Below are positions 21,507 to 34,588 of a stretch of DNA of 52,203 bases, one piece after another. The stretch covers positions 346-52,548 of the forward strand of contig NZ_MSXV01000015.1 of assembly GCF_001945395.1 (NCBI RefSeq). The letters are read 5' to 3'. A program made the position numbers and the translations under genes. This DNA is from Pseudomonas sp. PA15(2017). GTDB lineage: Bacteria; Pseudomonadota; Gammaproteobacteria; Pseudomonadales; Pseudomonadaceae. The notes below the pieces were generated by a model. The model did no database searches. It saw nothing but the letters and a program-made list of their open reading frames with translations, and was not told where the DNA came from. Position 1 is the first letter of the stretch, and every line of letters begins with the position of its first letter.

Positions 21507-23777
21507 TCAGGCCATTTCTGCGGTAGTCTCGAAGTCGAACGTCAGTTCGCCGTTTTCCAGATTCACGTGCACCGTGCCGCCGTGCTCGGAAAGCTCCCCG
21601 AAGAGAATCTCTTCGGCCAGCGGACGCTTGATGCGATCCTGGATCAGGCGAGCCATCGGCCGCGCGCCCATCTGCACGTCGTAACCCTGCTCGGCCAGCC
21701 AGTCGCGCGCGGCATCGCTGACCTCGAGCATGACGCGCTTGTCCTCGAGCTGCGCCTGCAGCTCGATGAGAAACTTGTCGACGATGCTCTTGATCGTGTC
21801 GTGACTGAGACGGCCGAACTGGATGATGGTATCCAGACGGTTGCGGAACTCCGGCGTGAAGCTCTTCTTGATCACTTCCATGGCATCGGACGAGTGATCC
21901 TGGTAGCTGAAGCCGATCGAGGCCCGGGAGGCGGTTTCCGCGCCGGCGTTGGTGGTCATGATCAGGATCACGTTGCGGAAGTCCGCCTTGCGGCCGTTGT
22001 TGTCGGTCAGCGTGCCGTGGTCCATGACCTGCAGCAGCAGGTTGAAGACTTCCGGGTGCGCCTTCTCGATCTCATCGAGCAGCAGTACGCAATGGGGCTG
22101 CTTGGTGATCGCTTCGGTCAGCAAGCCGCCCTGGTCGAAACCGACGTAGCCGGGTGGCGCGCCGATCAGGCGCGACACGGTGTGCCGCTCCATGTACTCG
22201 GACATGTCGAAGCGCACCAGCTCCACGCCCAGCGCCTTGGACAGCTGGCGAGCCGCCTCGGTCTTGCCGACGCCGGTGGGGCCGGCGAACAGGAACGAGC
22301 CGACCGGTTTGTCCGGTGCCTTGAGGCCAGCCCGCGACAGCTTGATGGCGGTGGCCAGCGAATCGATGGCGGCGTCCTGGCCGAATACGGTCAGCTTGAG
22401 GTCGCGCTCCAGGTTGCGCAGCAATTCCTTGTCGGAGCTCGAAACGTGCTTCGGCGGAATACGCGCGATCTTGGCCACGATGTCCTCGACCTGCGGCACG
22501 TCGATGCGCTTGACGCGCTTCTCCTGCGGCTGCAGGCGCTGGAAAGCACCTGCTTCGTCGATCACGTCGATGGCCTTGTCGGGCATATGACGGTCATTGA
22601 TGTAGCGCGAGGCCAGCTCCGCGGCTGCGCGCAGCGCTTCATCACTGTACTCGATGTCGTGGTGCTGCTCGAAGCGCCCCTTGAGGCCCTTGAGGATGCC
22701 AATGGTGTCCTCCACCGACGGCTCCACCACATCGACCTTCTGGAAGCGCCGCGCCAGCGCGCGATCCTTCTCGAAGATGCCACGAAATTCCTGGAAGGTC
22801 GTCGAGCCGATGCAGCGAATCTCGCCGGAAGACAGGGCCGGCTTGAGCAGGTTCGAGGCATCCATCACGCCGCCCGACGCCGCGCCGGCACCGATGATGG
22901 TGTGAATTTCGTCGATGAACAGGATGGCTTGCGGGCGCTTGCGCAGCTCGGTGAGCAGTGCCTTGAGGCGCTTCTCGAAGTCGCCGCGGTACTTGGTGCC
23001 GGCCAGAAGCGCGCCGAGATCCAGCGAGTAGACGACGCTGTCAGCCAGCAGGTCGGGCACCTGATTGTCGACGATGCGCTTGGCCAGGCCTTCGGCGATG
23101 GCGGTTTTGCCGACGCCAGCCTCGCCGACCAGCAGCGGGTTGTTCTTGCGACGGCGGGCGAGGATCTGCGCAACGCGCTCGACCTCGTGCTCGCGACCGA
23201 CCAGCGGGTCGATGCGGCCCTGGCGCGCCAGCTCGTTAAGGTTGCTGGCGTAGGCGTCCAGCGGGTTGCTCGAGGAAGAGGACTCGCCGCCCTCTTCGTC
23301 CTGCATTTCCGGATCGGCTTCGGGCGAGGCGCCCTGCCCGGGTACCTTGGAAATGCCATGGGCGATGAAATTGACCACGTCGATACGGGCCACGCTCTGC
23401 TGCTTGAGCAGGAACACGGCCTGGCTTTCCTGTTCGCTGAAGATCGCCACCAGCACGTTGGCACCGGTGACTTCGCGCTTGCCGGAGCTCTGCACGTGGA
23501 ATACCGCACGCTGCAGCACGCGCTGGAAGCCCAGCGTCGGCTGGGTTTCGCGCTCTTCATCGTGCTGAGGGATTAGCGGTGTAGTGGAGTCGATGAATTC
23601 CTGCAGGTCACTGCGCAGCTTGTCCAGGCTGGCACCGCAGGCGCGCAGCACGCTGGCTGCTGCTTCGTTGTCCAGAAGAGCCAGCAGGAGGTGCTCCACG
23701 GTCATGAATTCATGACGTTTCGCGCGGGCCTCCTTGAAGGCCAGGTTGAGGGTGACTTCGAGCTCTCGATTTAACAT
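21507..23777 (-). CDS. clpA: ATP-dependent Clp protease ATP-binding subunit ClpA
   Basis: This 756-residue AAA+ unfoldase feeds ClpP. The N-domain (about 1-145, opening [20 protein letters not shown]) binds ClpS. The first ATPase domain has Walker A GEAGVGKT (about 216-224), and the second has GPTGVGKT (about 497-504) with [20 protein letters not shown] as its Walker B. Arg-finger and sensor regions follow, and the tail ends in acidic residues. It lies 28 bases after clpS on the minus strand and converges on infA. Confidence 0.97.
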   Translation of the reverse strand: MLNRELEVTLNLAFKEARAKRHEFMTVEHLLLALLDNEAAASVLRACGASLDKLRSDLQEFIDSTTPLIPQHDEERETQPTLGFQRVLQRAVFHVQSSGKREVTGANVLVAIFSEQESQAVFLLKQQSVARIDVVNFIAHGISKVPGQGASPEADPEMQDEEGGESSSSSNPLDAYASNLNELARQGRIDPLVGREHEVERVAQILARRRKNNPLLVGEAGVGKTAIAEGLAKRIVDNQVPDLLADSVVYSLDLGALLAGTKYRGDFEKRLKALLTELRKRPQAILFIDEIHTIIGAGAASGGVMDASNLLKPALSSGEIRCIGSTTFQEFRGIFEKDRALARRFQKVDVVEPSVEDTIGILKGLKGRFEQHHDIEYSDEALRAAAELASRYINDRHMPDKAIDVIDEAGAFQRLQPQEKRVKRIDVPQVEDIVAKIARIPPKHVSSSDKELLRNLERDLKLTVFGQDAAIDSLATAIKLSRAGLKAPDKPVGSFLFAGPTGVGKTEAARQLSKALGVELVRFDMSEYMERHTVSRLIGAPPGYVGFDQGGLLTEAITKQPHCVLLLDEIEKAHPEVFNLLLQVMDHGTLTDNNGRKADFRNVILIMTTNAGAETASRASIGFSYQDHSSDAMEVIKKSFTPEFRNRLDTIIQFGRLSHDTIKSIVDKFLIELQAQLEDKRVMLEVSDAARDWLAEQGYDVQMGARPMARLIQDRIKRPLAEEILFGELSEHGGTVHVNLENGELTFDFETTAEMA

Positions 23778-23805
23778 AGCTTCACCTCATGCCAAGCGGC
23801 CGGCG

Positions 23806-24168
23806 TTAACCGTCCTTCTCGATTTCACAGAGTAATGGGTGCTGGCTTTCACGCGCGTACTGGTTGACTTGCGTGGCCTTGGTCTCGGCAATGTCACGGG
23901 TGTAGAGCCCGCATACGGCGCGACCTTCGGTGTGCACGGTCAACATGATCCTGGTTGCCACCTCGCGATTGAGGTTGAAGAAGGTCTCGAGTATCTCGAC
24001 CACGAAATCCATGGGGGTGTAGTCATCATTGAACAAGACCACCTTGTAGAGTGGGGGCGCCTGCAATGCCGGCTTGGACTCCTCGACGGCCAGGCCTGAA
24101 GAGTCGTCCTCATGCGGTGCGGGTCGATCCTGATTGAATGTTAGTCGAATCTGGCTACTTGCATGCAT
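23806..24168 (-). CDS. clpS: ClpA adaptor ClpS
   Basis: This 120-residue adaptor delivers N-degron substrates to ClpAP. The core [20 protein letters not shown] carries the NDDYTPM motif whose Asn and Asp bind the substrate alpha-amino group, followed by TIVHTEG-like [20 protein letters not shown]. The first 35 or so residues form the flexible tail that engages ClpA. The start at 24168 (MHASSQIRL) matches the Pseudomonas length; the frame is open further upstream but without similarity. It is upstream of clpA and divergent from cspD. Confidence 0.95.
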   Translation of the reverse strand: MHASSQIRLTFNQDRPAPHEDDSSGLAVEESKPALQAPPLYKVVLFNDDYTPMDFVVEILETFFNLNREVATRIMLTVHTEGRAVCGLYTRDIAETKATQVNQYARESQHPLLCEIEKDG

Positions 24169-24389
24169 GCTGGATAAAAGGTTCGTGGGGGGTGAATGGA
24201 GCAGGCCACAAAAATCAGACCCGTTTATCGTCGTTTCGTGCGATGCCTTGACTATCGGCAAAAGGGTGTTACAACCAAAGGATACCCCTACGGGGCGAAA
24301 GGGCTTGCGTTCGCTGGGTGATCCCGTGAACGCTGGATCTAATGTGGATGATACTCCAGCAGTGGGGTTCCTTGCAGAGGGATATCAGC
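24169..24389. promoter_or_regulatory. clpS/cspD divergent promoter region
   Basis: A 221-base gap separates divergent clpS and cspD. The cspD-proximal half is moderately AT-rich and includes AGAGG about 12 bases before the cspD start. No operator is identifiable by eye. Confidence 0.35.
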
Positions 24390-24656
24390 ATGCTAAGTGG
24401 TAAGGTCAAGTGGTTCAACAACGCCAAGGGCTATGGATTCATCCTGGCCGATGGCCGAGATGAGGACCTGTTCGCCCATTACTCGGCCATTCAGATGGAT
24501 GGGTACAAAACGCTGAAGGCCGGCCAGGCCGTCAGCTTCGATATCATTCAAGGCCCCAAGGGGCTCCACGCCGTGAACATCAGTACCGCCCAGGCCGTGC
24601 AGGATGCGCCTGCACCGGCTGCCAGCAAGGTGCAGGCGAGTGCGGTCGGAGCCTGA
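24390..24656 (+). CDS. cspD: cold-shock-like protein CspD
   Basis: This 88-residue protein is a single cold-shock OB fold with a short Ala/Pro-rich tail. It has RNP1 (KGYGFI) and RNP2-like (DLFAHYSAI), within MLSGKVKWFNNAKGYGFILA. The tail and its position opposite clpS are typical of CspD, a stationary-phase single-strand-binding protein that inhibits replication in E. coli, rather than a true cold-shock CspA. The ATG at 24390 was chosen because it begins the fold. Confidence 0.92.
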   Translation: MLSGKVKWFNNAKGYGFILADGRDEDLFAHYSAIQMDGYKTLKAGQAVSFDIIQGPKGLHAVNISTAQAVQDAPAPAASKVQASAVGA

Positions 24657-24674
24657 CCCCTCACGCCACGAACG

Positions 24675-24699
24675 ACCGGCCCCAGTGGCCGGTTTTTTT
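24675..24699 (+). terminator. terminator after cspD
   Basis: ACCGGCC (24675-24681) and GGCCGGT (24687-24693) form a perfect seven-base stem with loop CCAGT, running into seven T residues (24693-24699), 18 bases after the cspD stop. Confidence 0.9.
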
Positions 24700-24794
24700 A
24701 TCGTTGCGGCCAGGGTTCGCCGCTGTTCAAAGTGTTCAAGCCGAGGTTCGGCGATTTGGCGGCTGAGTGGTGGTAGCTGACGGCAGATCGCCTC

Positions 24795-24861
24795 TTGTGG
24801 GAACCGGGCATACCCATGATTTCGCGGGAACAGACCCCAGGCGTCCCCGCACGCTCCCACA
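24795..24861 (-). repeat. intergenic repeat, copy C (inverted)
   Basis: On the minus strand this reads TGTGGGAGCGTGCGGGGACG, then CCTGGGGTCTGTTCCCGCGA, then AATCATGGGTATGCCCGGTT and CCCACA. It aligns along its length with copy B at 7515-7578, and less well with copy A at 1191-1255. Confidence 0.55.
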
Positions 24862-27467
<2,606 letters not shown>

Positions 27468-27490
27468 GCAACGTGCTGATCTAGCGACAC

Positions 27491-27525
27491 CGACAACCCC
27501 GGCCTTGCGCCGGGGTTGTCGTTTT
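27491..27525 (+). terminator. terminator after idh
   Basis: A perfect 13-base stem (CGACAACCCCGGC at 27491-27503 and its complement at 27509-27521) with loop CTTGC is followed by four T residues, starting 24 bases after the idh stop. Confidence 0.92.
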
Positions 27526-27547
27526 CAGAATTCGAAAAGGAGTCAGC

Positions 27548-27994
27548 ATGACCTGGCACGCACACGTCACCGTCGCCACCATCGTCGAGCACGAGGGGCG
27601 CTTTCTGTTCGTCGAGGAGCTCAAGGGTGGGCGCCTGGTGCTCAATCAGCCGGCCGGCCACCTGGAACCGAAGGAGAGCCTGCAGCAGGCAGCCGTGCGC
27701 GAGACGCTCGAGGAGACCGGCTGCGACGTCGAGCTGACCGGCGTCACCGGCATCTACCTGTACACCGCACCGAGCAACGGCGTGACCTATCAGCGCATCT
27801 GCTTCGTCGCCAACCTGGTTCGGCACCATGCCGAGCGTGCGCTGGACAGCGACATCAGTGGCATCCGCTGGCTCACGTACGACGAACTGTTGGCCGAGCG
27901 CGACCGCCTGCGCAGCGAGCTGGTACTGCGCTGCCTGGATGACTACCTGGCGGGCGCCCGCTTCCCCCTTGCCCTCATCCATGACCCCATGTGA
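27548..27994 (+). CDS. Nudix hydrolase (NudJ-like)
   Basis: This 148-residue protein carries a full Nudix box, GHLEPKESLQQAAVRETLEE followed by TG, which binds metal and hydrolyses nucleoside diphosphates linked to another moiety. Flanking features (HVTVATIVEHEGRFLFVEE before and IYLYTAPSNGVTYQRICFVA after) and its place directly before mnmA match the NudJ/YmfB phosphatases, which act on thiamine and other pyrophosphates in E. coli. The substrate here is inferred only from this similarity. Confidence 0.9.
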   Translation: MTWHAHVTVATIVEHEGRFLFVEELKGGRLVLNQPAGHLEPKESLQQAAVRETLEETGCDVELTGVTGIYLYTAPSNGVTYQRICFVANLVRHHAERALDSDISGIRWLTYDELLAERDRLRSELVLRCLDDYLAGARFPLALIHDPM

Positions 27995-28077
27995 AAACCG
28001 GCCATGCGCGGCAGACTGAAACGCACCGCGCATCCTGTTAGAATCTCGCCCCTTTGAAGCCCGTATTGATCCCGACC

Positions 28078-29193
28078 ATGCAAGATCCAGCTACCCAGCG
28101 CGTCATCGTCGGCATGTCCGGCGGTGTCGACTCCTCCGTCTCGGCCCTGCTCCTGCTCGAAGCGGGCTATCAGGTCGAAGGCCTGTTCATGAAGAACTGG
28201 GACGAAGACGACGGCACCGAATACTGCACTGCCATGGACGACCTGGCGGACGCCCAGGCCGTGTGCGACCGCATCGGCATCAAGCTGCACACCGCCAACT
28301 TCGCCGCCGAGTACTGGGACAACGTGTTCGAGCACTTCCTGGCCGAGTACAAGGCCGGGCGCACGCCCAACCCGGACATCCTCTGCAACCGTGAAATCAA
28401 GTTCAAGGCGTTCCTCGACTACGCCCTGATGCTCGGTGCCGACCTGATCGCCACCGGCCATTACGTGCGCCGCCGCGATATCGACGGGCGCAGCGAACTG
28501 CTCAAGGGCCTGGATCCGAACAAGGATCAGAGTTACTTCCTGCACGCCGTTGGCGGCGAGCAGATCGCCAAGACGCTGTTCCCGGTCGGCGAACTGGAGA
28601 AGCCCGAAGTGCGAGCGATTGCCGAGAAGTACGAGCTGGCCACCGCCAAGAAGAAGGATTCCACCGGTATCTGCTTCATTGGCGAGCGCCGTTTCAGCGA
28701 CTTCCTCAAGCAGTACCTGCCGGCGCAGCCAGGCAACATCGAAACCACCGAGGGTGACGTGATCGGCAAACATCACGGCCTGATGTACCACACCATCGGC
28801 CAGCGCCAGGGCCTGGGCATCGGCGGCCTCAAGGATGCCGGCGACGAGCCCTGGTACGTGCTGCACAAGGACCTGACCCGCAACGTGCTGATCGTCGGCC
28901 AGGGCAACGAGCATCCCTGGCTGTTTTCCCGCGCCCTGCATGCCTCGCAGATCTACTGGGTCAACCCCGTGGCGCTCGATGCCCCTCGGCGCCTGACCGC
29001 CAAGGTGCGTTACCGCCAGGCTGACCAGGCCTGCACCCTGGAGCGCACCGCCGATGGCTACCGCGCTACGTTCGAGCAACCCCAGCGTGCGGTCACGCCC
29101 GGGCAGTCCGTGGTGTTCTATGACGGTGACGTCTGCCTCGGCGGCGGCGTGATCGAGAACGCCGAACCCTGGAGCGAGGGCGCACCGCGATGA
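28078..29193 (+). CDS. mnmA: tRNA-specific 2-thiouridylase MnmA
   Basis: This 371-residue enzyme installs the 2-thio group on U34 of Lys, Glu and Gln tRNAs, using sulfur relayed by the Tus proteins. The PP-loop [17 protein letters not shown] binds ATP; the two catalytic cysteines lie in [12 protein letters not shown] and [12 protein letters not shown]. The central region contains GHYVRR and [13 protein letters not shown]. The ATG at 28078 was preferred to an in-frame TTG at 28054 because it gives the standard short N terminus before the PP-loop. The stop overlaps the start of hflD by four bases. Confidence 0.96.
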   Translation: MQDPATQRVIVGMSGGVDSSVSALLLLEAGYQVEGLFMKNWDEDDGTEYCTAMDDLADAQAVCDRIGIKLHTANFAAEYWDNVFEHFLAEYKAGRTPNPDILCNREIKFKAFLDYALMLGADLIATGHYVRRRDIDGRSELLKGLDPNKDQSYFLHAVGGEQIAKTLFPVGELEKPEVRAIAEKYELATAKKKDSTGICFIGERRFSDFLKQYLPAQPGNIETTEGDVIGKHHGLMYHTIGQRQGLGIGGLKDAGDEPWYVLHKDLTRNVLIVGQGNEHPWLFSRALHASQIYWVNPVALDAPRRLTAKVRYRQADQACTLERTADGYRATFEQPQRAVTPGQSVVFYDGDVCLGGGVIENAEPWSEGAPR

Positions 29194-29810
29194 ACCCCAT
29201 TCAAGAGCAGCTGATCGCCCTGGGCGCGGTGTTTCAGGCCGCGGTGATGGTCGACAAGATCGCCAAGACCGGCCAGGCCGCCGAAAGCGAAGTGACCTGC
29301 CTGATCAACAGCCTGCTGGTGCGCGACGCCAACGGCACGCTGGACGTGTACGGCGGTGATGACCTCAATCTGCGCGACGGTTACCGCGCCCTGGTCAGCG
29401 CCCTGGAGCGCGACCCCACCAGCCTGCAACGCGAGCCGCTGCGCTACGCCCTCGCCCTGCTCGGTCTGGAGCGGCAGCTCGACAAGCGCGGCGACCTGCT
29501 GCAACTGATGGGCAATCGCCTGGATCAGATCCAGAGCCAGGCCGACCACTTCGGCATTGGCCACGAGAACGTCATTTCCTCCTGTGGCGCGCTCTACCAG
29601 GACACCATCAGCACCTTCAAGCAGCGCATTCAGGTGCAGGGCGACAGCCGCTTCCTGCAACAACCGGCCAATGCCTCGAAGATTCGCGGCCTGCTGCTCG
29701 CCGGGATTCGCTCGGCACGCCTGTGGCGCCAACTGGGCGGGCATCGCTGGCAGCTGGTATTCAGCCGTCGCAAATTGCTGCGCGAACTCTATCCGATGTT
29801 ACGTGGCTAA
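29190..29810 (+). CDS. hflD: high-frequency lysogenisation protein HflD homologue
   Basis: This 206-residue, largely helical protein belongs to the HflD/YcfC family: [40 protein letters not shown] and [20 protein letters not shown] are characteristic. In E. coli it is a peripheral inner-membrane protein that destabilises lambda CII; its own cellular role is unclear. It overlaps mnmA (ATGA) and precedes purB, the conserved mnmA-hflD-purB order. Confidence 0.92.
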   Translation: MNPIQEQLIALGAVFQAAVMVDKIAKTGQAAESEVTCLINSLLVRDANGTLDVYGGDDLNLRDGYRALVSALERDPTSLQREPLRYALALLGLERQLDKRGDLLQLMGNRLDQIQSQADHFGIGHENVISSCGALYQDTISTFKQRIQVQGDSRFLQQPANASKIRGLLLAGIRSARLWRQLGGHRWQLVFSRRKLLRELYPMLRG

Positions 29811-29880
29811 GGCAGGCTTCAGGTTAGGTTTTCGTTGCAAGTAATTGGTTTTAAAGATTTTCTAGTTTGAAGTGCCTGCC
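29811..29880 (+). other. inverted repeat downstream of hflD
   Basis: GGCAGGCTTCA (29811-29821) and TGAAGTGCCTGCC (29868-29880) are complementary except for a two-base bulge, and enclose an AT-rich 46-base loop. There is no proper T-run. It lies directly after the hflD stop and is followed by a GCAGC-type direct repeat (about 29897-29919) before the purB leader. Confidence 0.35.
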
Positions 29881-29935
29881 CATCAATCGCTTTTACCTGC
29901 AGCTTGCAGCCTGCAGCGTGCGCCTTCATGTATGA

Positions 29936-31348
<1,413 letters not shown>

Positions 31349-31365
31349 CCGACGGGTACGCCCGA

Positions 31366-31397
31366 GAACGCCCGGCTGACGCCGGGCGTTTCTTTTT
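31366..31397 (+). terminator. terminator after purB
   Basis: AACGCCCGGC (31367-31376) and GCCGGGCGTT (31381-31390) form a perfect ten-base stem with loop TGAC, followed by TCTTTTT. Confidence 0.9.
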
Positions 31398-31428
31398 ATA
31401 CGCACCGATAAATATCAAGGACTTACAA

Positions 31429-32598
31429 ATGAATCCTGATGCTCCTCTTCAGCTATTGGGTGGCCTGAGCGCACGCGAATTCCTGCGCGACTACTGGCAG
31501 AAGAAGCCCTTGCTGGTGCGCCAGGCCATCACCGATTTCGAGAGCCCGATTTCTCCCGATGAACTGGCTGGCCTGGCCCTCGAGGAAGAGGTCGAGTCGC
31601 GCCTGGTGCTCGAACATGGCGAAACCCCGTGGGAAGTTCGCCGCGGCCCGTTCGCCGAGGATGCGTTCGCCGACCTGCCGGAGCGTGACTGGACCCTGCT
31701 GGTGCAGGCCGTCGACCAGTTCGTGCCCGATGTGGCCGAGCTGCTGGAGCAGTTCAAGTTCCTGCCCAAATGGCGGATCGACGACGTGATGATCAGCTTC
31801 GCCACGCCAGGTGGCGGCGTTGGCCCGCACTTCGACAACTACGACGTATTCCTGCTGCAGGCCCATGGCCGCCGCCGCTGGCAGATCGGCCAGATGTGCG
31901 ACGCCCAGAGCCCGCTGCTGCCGGATCTGGACATGAAGATCCTGGCTCAATTCGATCAAACTGAAGAATGGGTGCTCGAGCCCGGCGATATGCTCTATCT
32001 GCCGCCGCTCCTGGCCCACTGTGGCACCGCCGAGGACGATTGCATGACTTATTCCGTGGGTTTCCGCGCACCCAGCGCGGCCGAAGTTCTGACCCATTTC
32101 ACTGACTTCCTTGGCCAGTTCCTGCCGGACGAAACGCGCTACAGCGACGCCGGCACCGCGCCGACCAGCGACCCGCACGAGATCCAGCGTGACGCCCTCG
32201 AACGCCTCAAGGCGCTGCTCGCCGAGCACATGAGCGATGAGCGCCTGCTGATGACCTGGTTCGGCCAGTTCATGACCGAGCCCAAGTACCCGGAGCTGGT
32301 CGAAGGCATCGAGATCGACGAGGACGGCTTCCTCGATCAGCTCGAGGACGGCGCCATTCTGGTTCGCAACCCGAGCGCGCGCCTGGCCTGGTCGGAAGTC
32401 GGCGATGGCCTGGTGCTGTTCGCCAGTGGGCAGAGCCGCCTGGTCTCCGCCAGCCTGCGCGAATTGCTGAAGATGATCTGCTCGGCCGACGCCCTGCATC
32501 TGGAAAACCTCGGCCCATGGCTGGGCAACGACGAGGCCCGCGAGCTGGTGCTCGAACTAGCCAAGCAAGGAAGCCTGGAGTTTGCTGCCGATGAATGA
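31429..32598 (+). CDS. roxA: JmjC/cupin ribosomal protein oxygenase (RoxA/YcfD type)
   Basis: This 389-residue Fe(II)/2-oxoglutarate oxygenase resembles E. coli RoxA (YcfD), which hydroxylates an arginine of ribosomal protein L16. The facial triad is visible: His134 and Asp136 in GPHFDNYDVFLLQAHGRRRW, and His197 in LPPLLAHCGTAEDD. A C-terminal winged-helix-like part (about 250-389) fits the family. The substrate is inferred from similarity. It is first in a compact four-gene cassette; its stop overlaps the next start by eight bases. Cys198, next to the third iron ligand, is as expected for neither role nor defect and may be incidental. Confidence 0.88.
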   Translation: MNPDAPLQLLGGLSAREFLRDYWQKKPLLVRQAITDFESPISPDELAGLALEEEVESRLVLEHGETPWEVRRGPFAEDAFADLPERDWTLLVQAVDQFVPDVAELLEQFKFLPKWRIDDVMISFATPGGGVGPHFDNYDVFLLQAHGRRRWQIGQMCDAQSPLLPDLDMKILAQFDQTEEWVLEPGDMLYLPPLLAHCGTAEDDCMTYSVGFRAPSAAEVLTHFTDFLGQFLPDETRYSDAGTAPTSDPHEIQRDALERLKALLAEHMSDERLLMTWFGQFMTEPKYPELVEGIEIDEDGFLDQLEDGAILVRNPSARLAWSEVGDGLVLFASGQSRLVSASLRELLKMICSADALHLENLGPWLGNDEARELVLELAKQGSLEFAADE

Positions 32599-33013
32599 CC
32601 TGCACGTACGCATCGCCGACTGGCACAAGGATTACGAAGAGCTGCATCGCATCCGCGAAACCGTCTTCGTCGCTGAACAGGCCGTGCCGCCTGAACTGGA
32701 ATGGGACGCCGAAGACAGTGATGCCGTGCATTTTCTCGCCTGCGAAGGCGACTACCCGATCGGTACGGCGCGCCTGCTCGCCGACGGCCAGATCGGCCGG
32801 GTAGCGGTACTCAAGGACTGGCGCGGCCTGAAGGTAGGCGAAGCCCTGCTGCAGGCGGTGATCGCCGAAGCGGAAAAACGTGGTCTGAGCCAGCAAATGC
32901 TCAGTGCCCAGGTGCAGGCGACGCCGTTCTATGAAAAGCTGGGCTTCACTGTAGTGAGCGAGGAGTACCTGGAAGCCGGTATCCCTCACGTCGACATGGT
33001 GCGCAGCAGCTGA
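32591..33013 (+). CDS. GNAT family N-acetyltransferase
   Basis: This 140-residue protein is a single GNAT domain, with EELHRIRETVFVAEQAVPPE near the start, the acetyl-CoA loop region IGRVAVLKDWRGLKVGEALL, and the C-terminal AQVQATPFYEKLGFTVVSEE segment typical of the ElaA/YjdJ-like group. The acceptor substrate is unknown. The ATG at 32591 lies inside the end of roxA, an eight-base overlap, so translation is probably coupled to it. Confidence 0.88.
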   Translation: MNDLHVRIADWHKDYEELHRIRETVFVAEQAVPPELEWDAEDSDAVHFLACEGDYPIGTARLLADGQIGRVAVLKDWRGLKVGEALLQAVIAEAEKRGLSQQMLSAQVQATPFYEKLGFTVVSEEYLEAGIPHVDMVRSS

Positions 33014-33049
33014 TCTCAGCCGTGGCACACCGGTGCCACAGAGGTCAGC

Positions 33050-33664
33050 ATGAACGACGAACACACGCCCGCCGATCTCGAGCCCATCGAGTTCGAGTCG
33101 CCCGGGCGTTTCACCCTGCACAACCCGGACAGCCCCCTGCCGCAGCCGGCCGCCTGGGAGCCGGCACCCTTCGTGCTCGGCAGCGAGTCGGCCATGCAGC
33201 GTTTCAGCCTGCCCGACCAAGCCCGCAGCCACGCCCTGGCGATGATGCAGCAGGCCAGGCGCACGCTGTGCCTCTATAGCCCCGATCTCGAACCCTGGCT
33301 CTACCATCACAGCAGCATTCACGCAGCCTGTAGCGATTTTCTGTTGCGCCATCGCCACAGCAGCCTGCGCATCCTGGTGTGCGACAGCAGCCGCGCGGTT
33401 CGTGACGGGCACAGACTCATCGCCCTGTCGCGAAAACTGCCCAGCCACCTGCACATTCGCCGCTGCCATCCGGATTACCCTGTTCCTGAGGGCGCCTTTC
33501 TGCTGGCTGACGACCAGGGCGTGCTGATGCGCCCGGAGCCGGATCAGTTCGGCGGCTATGCGAATTACCAGGACGCCGCCCGTGTGCGTCAGTTGCAGCG
33601 GCTATTCGACCAGACCTGGGATACCAGCATCACCGATTCTGACTTGCGAAGTTTTCTGCTATGA
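33050..33664 (+). CDS. conserved protein of unknown function
   Basis: I do not recognise a firm function. The 204-residue soluble protein has an acidic N terminus (about 1-60), then a region (SHALAMMQQARRTLCLYSPD, HSSLRILVCDSSRAVRDGHR, HLHIRRCHPDYPVPEGAFLL) whose alternating strands and helices recall half of a phospholipase-D-like fold, although no HKD motif is present. It contains no signal peptide. It is third in the roxA cassette, 36 bases after the GNAT gene, and its stop overlaps an in-frame ATG of the next gene. A similar gene occupies the same place in P. aeruginosa. Confidence 0.75.
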   Translation: MNDEHTPADLEPIEFESPGRFTLHNPDSPLPQPAAWEPAPFVLGSESAMQRFSLPDQARSHALAMMQQARRTLCLYSPDLEPWLYHHSSIHAACSDFLLRHRHSSLRILVCDSSRAVRDGHRLIALSRKLPSHLHIRRCHPDYPVPEGAFLLADDQGVLMRPEPDQFGGYANYQDAARVRQLQRLFDQTWDTSITDSDLRSFLL

Positions 33665-33678
33665 AGAGATTTCTTGCC

Positions 33679-34485
33679 ATGAAACGACATTTTCTCGGCG
33701 CCGCCCTGCTCGCCCTAAGCCTCTCGGCGCTGGCCGCCACCGAAGTCATTCCACTCAACTACCGCACCGCAGGCGACCTGCTGCCCGTGGTGCAATCTGC
33801 ACTGGGCAACGACGGGCGGGTGAGCGCCTACGGCAACCAGCTGATCGTCAATGCGTCGCCGGCGAAGATCGAGGAGGTGCGCGCCCTGCTCGGCCAGCTC
33901 GACACCCAGCCGCGGCGCTTGCTGATCAGCGTCGACACCAGTGAATCGACCTACCGCGACGATCGGGGTTACGGGGTCGACGGCAGCATCAGCGCCGGCA
34001 ATGGCCGCGTGGAAATCGGCCGTGGCGAAGTCGACGGTCGCGACCAGGCGCGCATCATTCGCCGCAGCACCGACAGCCGCGGCGGCGGCACGCAGCAGGT
34101 GCAGACCAGCGAGGGTTACCCGGCGCTGATCCAGGTTGGCCAGAGCGTGCCGGTGACCACCAGCAGCCGCGGCCCTTACGGCCAGGTGTACAACAACACC
34201 GAGTACCGCAACGTCACCCAGGGTTTCTACGTCACCGCCAGCCTGGCGGGTGAGATCGTGCACCTGGATATCAGCAGCAACCGTGACCGAGTCAGCCAGC
34301 AGCAACCCGGCGTTATCGACATCCAGCAAGCCGACACCCGGGTCAGCGGACGGCTCGGCGAGTGGATCACTATCGGCGGCAGCAGCGAGCAGAGTCAGGC
34401 CGACCGCAGTGGCGTTCTGCGCCGCTACTCGACCGAAGGCCGCGACGACATGAGCATGCGCGTGAAGGTCGAGGTGATCAACTGA
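33679..34485 (+). CDS. truncated secretin-like periplasmic/outer-membrane protein
   Basis: This protein of 268 residues starts with a signal peptide (MKRHFLGAALLALSLSALAA). It has a secretin N-type subdomain (about 20-85: EVIPLNYRTAGDLLPVVQSA and NQLIVNASPAKIEEVRALLG), a Ser/Arg/Gly-rich segment (about 85-135), and a beta-rich part (GYPALIQVGQSVPVTTSSRG and VTQGFYVTASLAGEIVHLDI) that resembles a piece of the secretin core. It is far shorter than a pore-forming secretin and has no accompanying secretion genes. An in-frame ATG at 33661 overlaps the previous stop; 33679 was chosen because it has AGAGA nine bases upstream and a compact signal peptide. Function is unknown. Confidence 0.75.
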   Translation: MKRHFLGAALLALSLSALAATEVIPLNYRTAGDLLPVVQSALGNDGRVSAYGNQLIVNASPAKIEEVRALLGQLDTQPRRLLISVDTSESTYRDDRGYGVDGSISAGNGRVEIGRGEVDGRDQARIIRRSTDSRGGGTQQVQTSEGYPALIQVGQSVPVTTSSRGPYGQVYNNTEYRNVTQGFYVTASLAGEIVHLDISSNRDRVSQQQPGVIDIQQADTRVSGRLGEWITIGGSSEQSQADRSGVLRRYSTEGRDDMSMRVKVEVIN

Positions 34486-34526
34486 AAGCCCCGTAAAACG
34501 TGACCATACGGTCGATCTAAGACTTA

Positions 34527-34552
34527 TGTAGTACTCCTAAAAAAACACTACA
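34527..34552. promoter_or_regulatory. putative RccR-type operator of aceA
   Basis: TGTAGT (34527-34532) and ACTACA (34547-34552) are perfect inverted half-sites separated by 14 bases. RccR, an RpiR-family regulator in Pseudomonas, is known to bind TGTAGT/ACTACA half-sites at glyoxylate-shunt genes including aceA. The site ends seven bases before the proposed -35. Assignment to RccR is inference from motif and gene. Confidence 0.6.
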
Positions 34553-34559
34553 AAAACGA

Positions 34560-34588
34560 TTGACGAACATTTTCGCCGGTCGCATGAT
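34560..34588 (+). promoter_or_regulatory. candidate sigma-70 promoter of aceA
   Basis: TTGACG (34560-34565) and CATGAT (34583-34588) are separated by exactly 17 bases, giving 5/6 and 4/6 matches to the consensus. Transcription from here would leave a leader of about 360 bases before the aceA start. Confidence 0.5.
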
